A stretch of 64,000 bases of DNA from contig CM076263.1 in the NCBI GenBank assembly GCA_038380795.1, positions 6,686,709-6,750,708 on the forward strand. The letters are read 5' to 3'. The position numbers and the translations under genes are program-made. Position 1 is the first letter of the stretch; each line of letters opens with the position of its first letter. The notes below the pieces were generated by a model. It searched no databases. It was not told the origin of the DNA and worked only from the letters and a program-made list of their open reading frames with translations. This stretch comes from Pyrocephalus nanus. Taxonomy: Eukaryota > Chordata > Aves > Passeriformes > Tyrannidae. Positions 36,191 to 48,440 of the stretch are shown here, piece by piece.

Positions 36191-37489
36191 GGAAGAGCAG
36201 TGTTAACTTTACTCTGGGTAGATCCTGTACACACCTTGCTCCTGACCTGCTTGGGTCTCACTTAAAAATTGAGACCTGTCTTGAGTGGATCACTCAACCT
36301 CTCTGCCTTCCTTTAATTTTTTGCTTCTATTCTGATTAAATCCAGTGGAAATATTCTAACTTAGGAGAGCAATCTGGGAAAAATATAAGGTGTCACTGAA
36401 AACAGCATTTATGTGTTCATTTCACTTTTCTTGAACATTATGTATAATTTTTTCCTGTGAAAAGATAATATTGAAACACTTTTGCAACTGGCTGTTCAGT
36501 ACCGATTACATCTTTTTGTTCAGCAAAGAAGAAGAAATTTTCCTTAGACATTTCTGCATTTAAGCATTTCTGAATTGCATATTTAGCAGTGGTTGCTTTT
36601 TTTTTTTTTTTCCTTGGCTTCAAGAGAAGGGGCATCTCTAGAAACAGCAACATTTCCTGTGTTTTCTGAATCCTTGTGCACCTCACAAAACATTGATTCC
36701 ACTAGGACCTTAGCTGGACTGATCATAGGCAGAAATGCCATCCCAGAACATCACAAAACATAGGGTCTGCCTTCCAGATGGTTGTTGCTATTGCTTATGG
36801 GAGAAGGTTGCTGTTGTTTCCGGACCTATTGCAATTATCACCTCCAGGTGGCACAGACAAGACCATGACTGCACAGTCTGATGAAGTGTAACTCACCTTT
36901 AGGCATAAGATATTCCTTTTCCATGTTCCTGTGAGCTCAGACTGATGCCATGGAAAAGCCATCCTACCATACTCCTCAAGCAGGTGAAGATTATCTTCCC
37001 CTAGTGGTGCTCTTGGAATTTAGAGCTGGGAATAGAAGGTTGGTTTGAGGAACATAAGGAGACAGGCGCTAGTCAATATTTCCTATACCCACTGCTGACA
37101 TGAAAGAAGTGGCTTCAAACTCCCTCTTAGGCATGAGCTTTCTGCGTGAGAGGCTAATAAGCCTCGCTGTGGCTCCATTCCCAATCTAAACAATGGGGAT
37201 ACAGCCCATAGCGGAGCAGAGAAGCAACAGTGCACAGTTGCTGGTGAGATGTGCCATGGGAAACGGGATGGATGCATTGCTAAGAGTGGATAAAACCCCT
37301 CTTTTAAGCAGTAGAAAAGTACCACGTGAAACACACCTCCAAAACAAAGCAGCAACCTAAATGGTGTTTACGTGGCTCTGGAAGTGCATCATGTACCCAA
37401 TCCATGGAAGGGCAAGGCCTGGAGCAAGAGACTCTGAACCAGGTCATTTTTAACACTTCCTGACAGAGGAGCATTCATTTAATGCAGAG
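36191..37489. other. noncoding stretch, no gene recognised
   Basis: A T-run lies at about 36598-36612. The CTCF-like site at 36841-36854 is listed separately. No open frame here is credible. Confidence 0.6.
36841..36854 (+). promoter_or_regulatory. CTCF-like motif
   Basis: CCTCCAGGTGGCAC matches 13 of 14 positions of the CTCF core CCASYAGRKGGCRC, in plus orientation. A site of this length can occur by chance. Binding is not shown. Confidence 0.4.
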
Positions 37490-37660
37490 AGGGAACAGCT
37501 GAGCAGCTACGTTTAGAAAGAAACACCGTAATCTATTACGGGGCTTGGGCCACCACTGATCAATATGGCAAAGTCAATAATAGCTTTTGATTCCAGCATA
37601 TTAGGCTGACTGTCAGATTCATGTTTATTAGAAGTTTTCACAAATAAGTCAGGCTTGAAG
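37490..37660. promoter_or_regulatory. candidate element with palindromic homeodomain site
   Basis: Contains CCGTAAT-CT-ATTACGG at 37526-37541, a perfect inverted repeat with a 2-bp spacer that holds TAAT and ATTA cores. Two E-boxes of the CAGCTG/CAGCTA type lie just upstream (37496-37509). 'gtcaataatagc' and 'gtttattag' follow downstream. The palindrome is seen directly. The role is inferred. Confidence 0.35.
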
Positions 37661-37737
37661 GAAAGAGAATATGAGTAAAAACTCCAGGTGGAAGGCTGAT
37701 TTTCTTTTTTTTTTTTAATTTCCCCTAAGATCTATTT

Positions 37738-37830
37738 TAGAATCACGGAATCACAGAATTATTTGGGTTGAAAGGGCCCTTATAGATCATCTAATTCTAG
37801 CACCCTGACATGCTGCACAGCTTTTTAAGG
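37738..37830 (-). mobile_element. CR1 LINE 3' end, minus orientation
   Basis: 'agaatcacggaatcacagaa' (tandem complement of ATTCTGTG), then 'ttatttgggttgaaaggg' and 'cccttatagatcatctaatt', reads as the complement of a CR1 3' end. Short and 5'-truncated. Confidence 0.88.
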
Positions 37831-40800
37831 AGGGAAAAATAAACTACCATTCCATATACAGAATAAAATACAAGTAAAATCCATTTGATTTAAGTTTTCA
37901 GTTAAGGAGGATGAGGATTATCTGAGGGTTAAACTTGTAATGACCAAAGCCTCATATCTAATTTTTTTCCCCCTGAAACTTCCATCTCTGTAAATAAGTC
38001 AATTCCATAAGTGCCTCAAACTCTGCTTGAAAAGAAAGAAATAAAAGCCCAAAATACTTCAGGCATTCCACATAACATCAAAAAAAAGTTATAACTGTAA
38101 CATGAATTTATTTGAAATTTCCAGAAAACATGAGGACTGTTATATAAATAATACAATTAAAACAATGCAGTATGTTTTAAAAGAAGAAATTTAGAATCCT
38201 TTTTAGAGCCATCACAGATGTTACTACCTCTTACTTTTAAACCAGTGAATTTAGAATATTTTGACTGAAAAAAATATTATGAAAACACTAAATATATAAA
38301 TACTTCCATTATTGCAGATATTATACTGGCAGGGGAAAGAGGAAGAATGAAGGTAAAAATATAGAACTGCTTGAATTTAATCTCCTCTATCTTTTTTAAT
38401 CAAGCATGTCCCAAAATACTTCCTGAGACTTAAACACCAGTACAGAGACAGTGAATTAGAGAGAAAAGGGAATTATATGGTATAAAGAAGGGAAAGAAAA
38501 AAGCTATAATAGAAACTAATGGGAATAGACAAGAAAAAAAGGGAGGTTTTGCCTGATGTCAGGAAATATAGAATATAGAAACAAGGTCTGAACATAGCAG
38601 TGACAAGAGTGTTTTAGAGGCACACACAGAAGGTCTGTCCTGGATGAAACCGGAGCTAACAGGGGCAAGTGAGATTTGTATGATCAGTGGTGACATACAC
38701 ACAGCAGCATTTCAATTTTTAGTGGTTATTTTTTTATAATCATCAGAGTTCAGCAAAATTAAATCTCTCCATTACAAAAAAAAAGGCTCTTGAATGAACA
38801 AAGAGGTGAGCAAACCTGTTGGAGAGCAAGTAAGTCTGTGCGCCAAAGTTCAGCCTTGAAGGAATATGTAAGAAGAGCTACTTTCGTCCTTATCTCAGTC
38901 TCCTCTGAGACGTTAGTGCATCCAGTGCATTTTAAAATTTGATGGATTTCTGTGGTCCTTATCTTCTTTGTTCTGCTGGTGCTTTGCCCTTCTGCTTTCC
39001 TTTGATCACTGCTTAGGATCAGTTTTGTGTAACGCTACTGGGGCAGAGTGTGTTGGCCGCCTTGCTAGTCGATGACCCAGCAAGAGTGGTACAAGGACAC
39101 TACATGGAGAAGAGTTTTTCAGGAGATGCTGGGTGAACAGGTTTATCATAATTTATGAACTCACAGAGAAGAGAGCTTTGAAATCTTCCTGCTCCAGCAC
39201 TTTGAAATCTTCCTCTACCCATCCCTTCAGCATGTGTAACTGACTAGGTTTATACATGTTGGTAGGCTCATGCATTTTGGTAAGATCTGGCGGGCTTAGA
39301 GCTCAAATGGCACTCCAGGCTCTCAGTGTATGCCAGTGGTGGTTTTAGTCAAGGACTTAAGCTTGCTTGGAGTAATATTATCAAGCTGTTCTTTCATTCT
39401 TAAGATGGAGAATGGCTCCTACCAGTACACATCGGCAATGCCTGACTTCACCGGTGGATTCTGTAAATTTTTACATGCAAAACTTCTGCAAGTTTGAGAA
39501 ATGAAAACCCAGGAAGTTTCTAAACTGCTGATTTCAGACACGAGAGTACAGCCAGGGGAAAGATCACTCTGTAATTGCCATGGGTTTATACACTTTCCCC
39601 AAACATCTGCTACAGGTCACTGTCAGAAACAGGTTATTTTGTTGCAGACCTTTAGTCTGACCCAGGATGACAACTTTTACGTTCTGATTAATAGCATTAA
39701 TCCAACATCGCCAACAACTCCTATAAATCCTCTTACCTGTTCTTCAACTCTTACCTACAGAACCCCAAGAATGGGAACACTACAAAGAAAATTCTTGTTT
39801 TCCTTGCAGTGGGTATCTTTAAATCCAATCCAGTCTACCAGATTTATCATTCATTCTTCCTTAAGCCTTGCCCTTATCTCTTGTCATTCCCCCTCTGTGA
39901 TCCAGAGCATTTTGTGAAAGAATAGATGGTTGAAAACTCAAGTGAGGGCCAAGATGGTTGTCATTCCAACAGTACAGGAGTACAGAGAGGCTTACATAGC
40001 ATCACAGTACATTTTGTTTTCATTCACATATTGTCACCATTCAGCAGAGGGTAATTTCCCCCTTTTCTTTTTTTTTTTTTTTTTCTCTCCAAAGAAAACA
40101 GAGAAACATATTATTTTTCAGCCTGCCAAACACATGTACTAAAGACAGGAGAGAGAACATGTTCATAACACTACAATGCTTGGAAGGGTATAACACATAT
40201 TTTCATACTGGAATAAAAGCTAAGTTTGCATCCAAGGCTTATTGCTGTACCTATACCAGGATGTTTTTAAGCGTGTATCTTGTGGGTACAAAATTGTGTT
40301 CTGTAGCACTAGTGAGGCAAAGTGGATTAGTACATTTTATTTTCTTGTTACTCAAACAAAATTGTTCTATACACTTGATGTACGTACATGAACTTGAAGC
40401 CAAATCCTTCCTGAGTTAGTCTTTCAAAATGATTAACAGGACTAGCTTAGTTTCCACGCTGTGCTGTAAAGCAAGATCTGGTGCTTCTTTTGATTGTTTC
40501 AGTTGTGATTCTTTTCTAGTTTGGTGGAAAGAAGGAATATGAAGGTTTTGATGATTTTCTTCCTGATGCTGATGGGTTTGATTGGTACATGTTCACATGA
40601 CCTTTCTTCTTTTCTCCAAGTTCTATAGCCATCTACAGGCAGAATGGCATTTTTAGAGCATTTTTTGTGTGTTTAGTGTGACTGAGTCTCTGTTTAAGGT
40701 CCCCAACTAGTAGCCTACAGGCAAGAAGGACAGAGAGAGAGAGAGAGTCCTTCTTTGTGGTAACTAACTCTTTACATAATGAGCCCTTTGCAAATTCTCC

Positions 40801-42359
40801 TTGCATACTTACCGACACCCCCGCAGTTACTTAAATGGGCATTATTGGTCACTAGGTCCCAAGGTCATTCAACAGAATGGGGTTGTTAAAAATAGGAATG
40901 AGGGTTCAAGGCACAGGGTCAAGAGAGATTAATTGAAAAATCTTCCGCAGGCCTGACATCATCTGTGGAATGGCAGTGCCCAGACACCTCCAGCTGCTGT
41001 TGCGTTTCTTGCGAATGTAAATGAATGGCTTCCTTTGTGGCAGTGGGGTGGTTTCCAGGCTGGGTTGTTCATTTTCTTTATGTTCTCTGCCTTTCATTTT
41101 ATTTTTTTCTTTCTTCCAGTTCATCTTCTTAAGTATTCTTCTTCTCGGTGCCTTTTAGTCCTCCTTCCTGCCTTGTCCCCAGTGTTAACCTTTCAGCTTG
41201 TTGGACAGATCCAATTAAATGTAAAGTTCTGACCAGCTTTGTGAAATCAGGCTCCCGAGTAGAGGAAATGGTGTTTCTTTTACTACCCAACTTTGTGAAA
41301 GGAATGCCTTAGTAGACTGTTCACCACTGCTGACACTTGAAAAAAAGATTTCACAAGTCAAAGTGCATTACTTCCCTTGCAGACAGAATTGCTCACATTT
41401 GGAGGTGGGTGAGTATTGCTTTTCTTCAAGCTATGTAAGACATCAAAAGTGTTTGCCTAAAAAGCTCTGTAAATCTATTCCTTCTTTCATCAGCACTCAT
41501 CCCTACTCTAGCCCTCTGAGCTCTACTAGATCCTGGCAGACACTGAGCTCTGAAGGGAGTTTAGGTCACTAGGATCCCACCTTTGAGAACTAGCAACAAC
41601 CCACTCATGGAAAGTTTAGGTGCTCTGAGGAGGGTGTCTTCTGTAGGGTGTCACAACTTGAGATTCATTGATAAATGCGTATAATGAATAAACATCTTAC
41701 CTAATTGCCTAAACTCTATAGACAGTCAGTACAGAGAAACAGGCAATTCCAGAGAGTGATTCTCCTGACATCTACATTTGAATTAAATGGATCGTTCTCT
41801 AGAATTGACTATTTCTCATGGGTTGTGAAGGTGACCTAGATGACTATCTCAGATGTAAATGCCAATACTGTAGATGACTAAATCTGTACTGATGATTCTA
41901 CTCCCAGCGTTCTGATGAAGATATGCCAGTACTGAATTGCTTCTGGCTATTTATGCCTTAGAAGAGCCTGAGATCAGGACTTGCATGCCAGGAGAACGCC
42001 CCTTCCCAATGCTAGGGGTTTTTTTGGTGAAGAAACAAAACAAGCGAAAGACCATGCCCATGCAACGAATGTGTCTGAAGTTATGCATCTTGCCCACGGT
42101 AACCTTGAAATTTTGATACAGAATTGGTAATAAGACTGAAGTGTCCTCAATCTTATTCCAGTACCTTACCCTTAAAATTAAATATTTTCAGAACCTGCTA
42201 TTTTCAGAGTTTGAAGTTAGAATAATTTAAATTTGAGGCTTCTCACAGAGCTCAACAGATTTTATACCACGATGGCTTTAAGAAGGACTGAATTTATTCC
42301 TTTCTCTGGTCAGAGAAGAGCTTTACCAGGGCAGAAGTCACACTGCAAATGCCAAGTTC
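37831..42359. other. noncoding stretch, no gene recognised
   Basis: AT-rich DNA with a TCF/LEF-like CCTTTGATC at 38999-39007, a T-run at about 40069-40084 and a (GA)8 run at 40732-40747. The part at about 40900-41050 has retained CpGs ('cttgcgaatgtaaatgaatg') and may be a further conserved element, but evidence is thin. The largest open frame (138 codons, 39501-39917) has no recognisable motif. Confidence 0.55.
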
Positions 42360-42690
42360 CCATCTAATTAGGGTACGGTGCTCAATCTGCCAGTCACAAC
42401 TTTTATCAGTCACCTTCTCTTGCTCCGATCTGCTGTGGAGGATCACTTCTCTCTCTGTTTCTTCTTTAAAGGAAAAAATATTATTAGGCTTTGAGGGCTT
42501 AAAACTGTTGCTGCCTGCACATCTCTAAAAATAATATAAATCAATGCCGAGGGACCACTTGTATTTTGGCTGCATGAGGAACTTTAACAGCAAAAGGGGG
42601 AAACTCATCAGTGCACAGATCTCAAAAACTAGGATGCTGTGTCTGCAGCCTTTCAGAAAGTTCAGAAACCCATTAAAAACTTTATTTTTT
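42360..42690. promoter_or_regulatory. candidate enhancer with MEF2 site
   Basis: A non-repetitive block with a perfect MEF2-type CTAAAAATAA at 42525-42534, retained CpGs (ctccgatc, gccgagg), and AT-rich cores (AATATTATTAGG, CTTTATTTTTTATT). Such texture suits an enhancer. MEF2 use and tissue are inferred. Confidence 0.36.
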
Positions 42691-45600
42691 ATTTTCTTTC
42701 TTTTGGCTTTTTCTCTCTGGTAAGTTATTCAGCCTTAACACAGCTCTCATTCACACTTTTCACCAGGCTTGTAATATAGCAAACAGGATCATCTCAATCT
42801 GACTGCTCCTCTAGACATCGGCATGAGGAAATTGCAGGAAGAGAGATGCAGGTTTTAATTCTACTTTGGGCTGTCATTTCACACTTAAAGCTTACAATCA
42901 CAGGTATAGGCAGCAGTGATACACCAGCCAAGAAGAGGACCAGAAGGGATAAGTTGTGGTAATCAGCATATAAGGAGGAACACAAGAAAGGCAGCTTGAG
43001 GAGTGGTAGAGAAGCAGAAGGAAGTCAGGCAACATCACCAGGACATGAAGAGTTAAGAAGAAGTCCATTTGTTTCAGACTTGACCTCTAAAACTTTCTGC
43101 ATTTTATCCATATCTGATGTGGCCTTTGAAATTCACCTGGAAGAGCCAAACAGCTCTTCCAGGCATCTTCTTTATAGACTCATTTGTAAACACACATTTA
43201 AAAATTTCACACTGTTAATGATTCCCTTGATAAGCTGCTTGCTGAGGCAGCAGAGAATATTTAATGAATTTGAAATATTCCTCTATCCACCTCCATCCTC
43301 CTCCTCAGATGAAATATTAGCACTCAGGATCAGATCTGACCCACAGTCTAGAACTATTAGAGCCAACTTTTGAATCAAGTTCTCCCCTGTGACCGTAGCA
43401 AATGAAGCAGAGGAATGAATATGTTTAACATGAACATGTCCATCTAGCCATTAAAGCACAGAAGATATTCTCTCACACATAAACTTGAGATGCAGAAACA
43501 GTGATAAAAGCTAAACAATCCTTGAAGGCTAGATAGCAAAAAAAAAAAAATGGAATTATCAAGAAAAATACTCAGGTTGTCCCAACACCCTGCCCTGTGT
43601 CTTACCTACAAGACAGGCTTACTGACTGGATTTAGAGATCAAAGCCACTCACAGAGCTTCTTAGGGCTGTCTTAACCACACTTCTTGAATATCTTTTCTC
43701 ATGGCTCATCCCCCCTCCATCATTTTTTTTTATTCAAACACACCGACCGTAAATCTGTTTAAGTAACATGATAATGACCAAAGGAATGGTTATGATGTCA
43801 CTAAAATGAGCTATATATAACCAACCTAGTGTATTATTGGTGGCAGACAAGACAAGAAGATGGGAGAAAAGAGAGGGAGGGAAAGTGCTTGGAGTTAAAT
43901 ACAGATGTTTATTAGCTTCCTGCTCAGAGCCACTACTTGAAAGGTAACTGATCGGTTTCCTTGCAGTTCTTCTGCCCCTTCACCTTCTGTTGCTGATGTA
44001 TTAGAAGTTTAATTTTGATAGCAGAAGTATTCTCCTGCCCAACCCTTTGGTTTACACTAGAGATCAACACTGTCTGATCTGTTTCACTGACATAGCACTA
44101 TGGAGATGCTGCTAAGAGATATTAAAGTCAGGTATTATCAGCTCGGTAGCGTAATATTATTTCCATCTCATCCTCAATAGATTGTCCACATAGTGACATG
44201 CTGCCAAGGTGAAATAAATGAATGGACCTGGAGAGGTTCACTGCACAGTGAGCACAAGAAATGAAATAAATAAAGGGGAGAGAAATCCAGTGTTAAGTAG
44301 GAACAAGGATGCGGGATTTGGGAGGGTTGCATTCACTGTTTTGCTAGAAATTGACCCAGTGATGGCACAGGGTCGGGTTTGTGTCTGGAGGACACGTGAC
44401 AGGAGTTTAAATTCTTCTTGAACAGTGGAAATGGTTTGGTTTTGTGGATGAATTAATGAGAGAAAAGTAATAGCCCTGCTCCTGCCGTAAACCATCACTT
44501 GAAAGATCTAACTTTGGTTCAAGGGAAAGCCTTTGAAACCCTACACACAATCCTCCAAGTACTGCAGAATTGTATCAAATACCAAATCACCAGCGTTTAA
44601 AATGTAGGGTATCATTTAATGTACTAAGCTGATATGTGGGTGATAAAGATGGGTTTATGCCACAGTCTTTCTTCATTCCTTGAACAGCTCTTGTAACTTG
44701 TTTTCCCATTTTTTTCTTCATTTCACTATTTGTCATTTGGGGTTAAACCCTAGTTCCTTCCCTGATGAGACTGAAATTTCTTAATGTTTGCCAGACATTT
44801 CCAAACTTTATAGGACACTACATCCTTATACACACAAACAAGGTCTGACCAAATGGTGGAAGGGGGGCATTTGTTGGTAAGGCACAGGCTAATCAGCCCA
44901 GCTGAAGACTGGTCTTGATAATTGCATTTTCTCAACCTTTTCACTGGAGAAATTATATAGTACTGCCATGGACATTCTTAAGCAGCTCTGACTTAATCTA
45001 AAACTATAAATCTGGCTTCAAGAGGCAGGATCACAGTCTGTGTCTGTCCTTCAACTTCTGAACTCAGATAATTTTAGATATGTTAAGCAGTGGGGGTAAA
45101 AAGACTTAAATACATTCTGTTCTAATATAAATTTTGGAAACAAGTAGACTGGTGAAAGGCACTACCACCGCTTCCAGTGAAGAAATAGCTAATTGATGTT
45201 CTCCTGTATTAGACATCAGAGAATCAAGTTTCAAGAAACCCACTGGCAAATAGTTCTCATTATTTTCATTAAGTCTGAAATTATATGTTCCTGTTTAGGA
45301 GCTGGGTTAAAATACTGAGGAAGGAGCTTCCAGCTCTGTGTGTTATGCCAGTAAACTGAAGTATTCTACAGAAAATTAACAACATTAACAGTAAACCTTT
45401 TGCTGATGACCAGCAGCATAGGCAACTCATTTTATGGGCCTCAAGGCAGCACCTCAAGGCTGGATTTGCACATGTACTTGATTGAGCTTTGTGATGGATT
45501 TAGGCTGAGGAGCCTCACTTCAGTGTATTTCAACATTTCCTCTGTCTGTCCACTGCTGCTTCTCTCTTGGTACAACTCACAGAGACCATTAGAGAGAGTT

Positions 45601-46754
45601 GACCATGGTTCAGATTGCTACACTCAGCGAGGATCAATGCAAACCAGTCCCATTTCCCTTGTTTTCACAGTCCAGTCTGTGCACCTGCTGTCCTCAGATG
45701 GCAACACTCATCTGCCTGCACACTCCTAGACTTGCTGCTTCGACTGAGACCTGTCAGAATTAAAACGTTCAGGACACATCTAATGGAACCAGCACCCAGG
45801 GAAATGCCAATTGGTGCTTCATACAGGTCTTAAGCTCTATCAGCCAGGCAGGGAAACCAGCAGAGGATAGACCCACTTGCCTGATTAGGTCTTGATGAGC
45901 TACTCTACAAGTTCAGAAAAAGTGTTACTCTTGTAACTCATCTAAATTAAAGTAAACAAACAACACAGTGTTCAACTCCACACACACTTCTGCATCCTGT
46001 CTGTGTTCAGATAATTAGGATTCATATTTTCACTTTGTCATAGCTGTACAACCAGCGAATATCTCAGACTGCTCACCACGTCCCATGAGAAACTGATACC
46101 CACTTCCACTTACTAGATGGAGATGACGCAGAGACAGAAGCAAAGCTGCCCGTGCTCTATAGCACAAGGCTGATGTCCTGAGTCACAAACATCTGGACTT
46201 GTAAAAGGAGCAGTTAGATGTAGAATTTTCTTTTGTCTTATAGCAACCTCCTTCAGTTGCTTTCAAATTAAGTGTGCTTAAAAAGTAAAATCACTGGAGC
46301 CTGAAGATAGCTAGAGGATCTCTTAGCAGTCCCATATAGGTGTTTTTTCCTTTCCATCTATTTCTACAGCAGGTCAGTTTTAAGAGCCTAAGATTTGACT
46401 GCAATGAAAGCATTCTACCCAATGACAAATTTTTTGAGGATTCAACATGTTTTAACAGTTGTTTAGAGTAAAATTAAGATCTCTCATATTTATTGGCCAC
46501 AAGGGGAAGGGTAGGGCAGGTATTTGTCTGGGTGACAGGAAAGCCTTTACCTGCTCTTTTCTCCAGTTGCTGAAGAACAATTTGAATCTGTGACCTCAGT
46601 CTTCCTAAATAAGTACCCCAATGATGGAGTTTTCATTCCTGCACCCACTTTCCCTACAAATGCTTCATTATTATATACAAGATAAAACTCTTTGAACTGT
46701 AAAGACTGATAGGTTAAGGTATATAGTATGTTAAAGCCTTGGGCAAAAGTTTCT
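42691..46754. other. noncoding stretch, no gene recognised
   Basis: Open frames of up to 125 codons without motifs, and an A-run at about 43539-43550. The text near 44130-44190 ('cagctcggtagcgtaatatt') looks low-decay but is too small to call. No repeat family was recognised with confidence. Confidence 0.58.
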
Positions 46755-46830
46755 GTTTTGTCTGCTATCGAGGCTTGAACCCAGGGATCTTGTGAGTACC
46801 TTAACCATCTGTCTGTTCAAGGTCTCTCTG
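46755..46830 (-). mobile_element. MIR-like, tRNA-derived SINE remnant, minus orientation
   Basis: On the minus strand the order is 'gatggttaaggtactcac', a short gap, then 'cctgggttcaagcctcg'. This parallels the tRNA-derived head of MIR: a box A-like tggttaag and a box B-like gggttcaa. The tRNA fold is not preserved and it is not a tRNA gene. Confidence 0.45.
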
Positions 46831-47959
46831 CCTGCCATCTACTTTTTCTGTAATGAATAAAAGCAAACTAGACATCAGACACCAAATATAAAAATCCCAG
46901 GGGATATAAGAGAGAAACAATACCTGACTGATTTTAGCCATTTTGTGGTTTTCTTCTCTGTGTTATTCAGGGGGGTGGAAGGAGGACCTGTTTGCTTTTT
47001 AATTGATCCTATTCACAGAAAATTAAAACTGTTGTTGAATTCTGTAACAAAGCCTTTAAAATGCATGCACGTATTTTGCCTTTCAGAATACACACTGGGT
47101 TTAATAATTTATCTCTGTAGAATTGATTTTATTTGTGGTAAACTCTTCAAACTTTAAAGGACTTTGTCTTAAATCAAATGGTTGAAATTTTATAAATATT
47201 TTTCATAAGGTTAAAGGACAGGGTAGACTTGCCTAAGGGAGCTATTTTTGTGCTACTAGAGATGGTCCAAAATAAGAAGGACTAGAATAAGACTCTGTGA
47301 CTGTTCATTTTTGTTGCCTCCTGCATTATTGATGCAAGGATGGAGAAGAGTAAGAAGTGGTGAGTTAAACAGGGATGTATCGGTTGGTCCTGATCTCTTA
47401 CAGCCTGTCTTTCTGTCTAGGACTTTCAGCATCAGTCACATACTTTCAAAGAGTTTTAGAGCTCTATTCAAGGACAACCTACCACTGGATAATTAAAAAA
47501 AAAAAATACCACCACTATTCAGCACTTTTAGTAGACTTCAAGAGTCACAGTAGTTCTACGAAGTCACTGGATAAATCCAATTATGTTTCATCTTGCAGAC
47601 AAAGCAAATACATATTTTCATGCTGACAAAACCAGCGACAACTGGTGATCTGCTGGTGCCCAAAGTACCACCTCTTTCTCCAGAGTGAGAAATCTTCTAG
47701 GGCGTTGGAACCTCAGAGGAGATAGTGATTGCAAACACCCTGACCTTTATCCCAGTAAGGTGAGATGTCCGGATAACTGGCTTGGGAAAACTGAGGATCA
47801 TTACTTGGGTCTGTGCAGAAAAAGAGTCCCACATCTCACAGGGCATGGGGAGTTGAAATTCAGTGTATCTTTGAAAGAAAGCGTCAATAGAGAAAAGATT
47901 AAAAAAAGAAAAAAGAAAAAAAAAGAAAACCAGAACCCCCTAAACAGTCACTTCTCCAA
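46831..47959. other. noncoding stretch, no feature recognised
   Basis: AT-rich DNA with an A-run near 47494 and an A-rich tract at about 47899-47930. No gene or repeat family was recognised. Confidence 0.6.
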
Positions 47960-48440
47960 AAAGACTTTCTTGACAAGGTGAGTTGGATGTTGGTAAAGCT
48001 GGATGAGGGTGGTGTGAAGAAGAGTCTGCTGCCAGTTGTTGATCGTCTGATGGAGCTGATGGGAACATTGGCTGAGCCTCTGCCCTCGTTGTGTTCATTA
48101 GCATTCACACCATTAACTGGCCACCCCCTTGCACCAAAGACATTTTCTGAGCTTGCTAATTTTCATGAAAGCAAGTGGGGTCACTTTCCACCTTTTTTCC
48201 TCATCTCGACAAGGCTTGTCCCCTAGAGAGCTGAGAAGAAAGGCGCTTTCTTGTTGTCATCTGTGCAATTATCAGCTTTGAACACGATGGCAATTTGTTG
48301 TTGTTGTTGATTTCCTTTGTTATGCAAATGTACCAGCTCATTCTCTGAGTGCTTTTTTCCCCCACACAGCATAAAAAGGAATATTACACATTTAATTTCA
48401 TGTTATCATTTGTTTCCCTCTGAGATTTCCTCCAGCCATT
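47960..48440. promoter_or_regulatory. candidate enhancer with perfect SOX-POU composite site
   Basis: A low-decay, non-repetitive block. CTTTGTTATGCAAAT at 48315-48329 is a perfect SOX-POU composite (SOX CTTTGT directly joined to the octamer ATGCAAAT through one base). Other cores include GTGCAATTATCAG (about 48264-48276), TTCATTAGCATTCAC (about 48094-48108) and GCTAATTTTCATG. Such composites are bound by SOX2 with OCT4 or neural POU3F factors. An 82-codon open frame (47978-48226) is unrecognised. Activity is inferred. Confidence 0.48.

Noticed and set aside
36993..37006. Third CTCF-like motif (minus strand CCACTAGGGGAAGA)
   Set aside because: It mismatches three core positions, including the conserved GGC, so it is too weak to list.
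39501..39917. 138-codon plus-strand open frame
   Set aside because: Low-complexity Ser/Thr/Pro-rich translation without motifs or supporting context.
46755..46830. Possible tRNA gene (box A- and box B-like text)
   Set aside because: The cloverleaf cannot be drawn with paired acceptor and anticodon stems. A MIR SINE head fits better.
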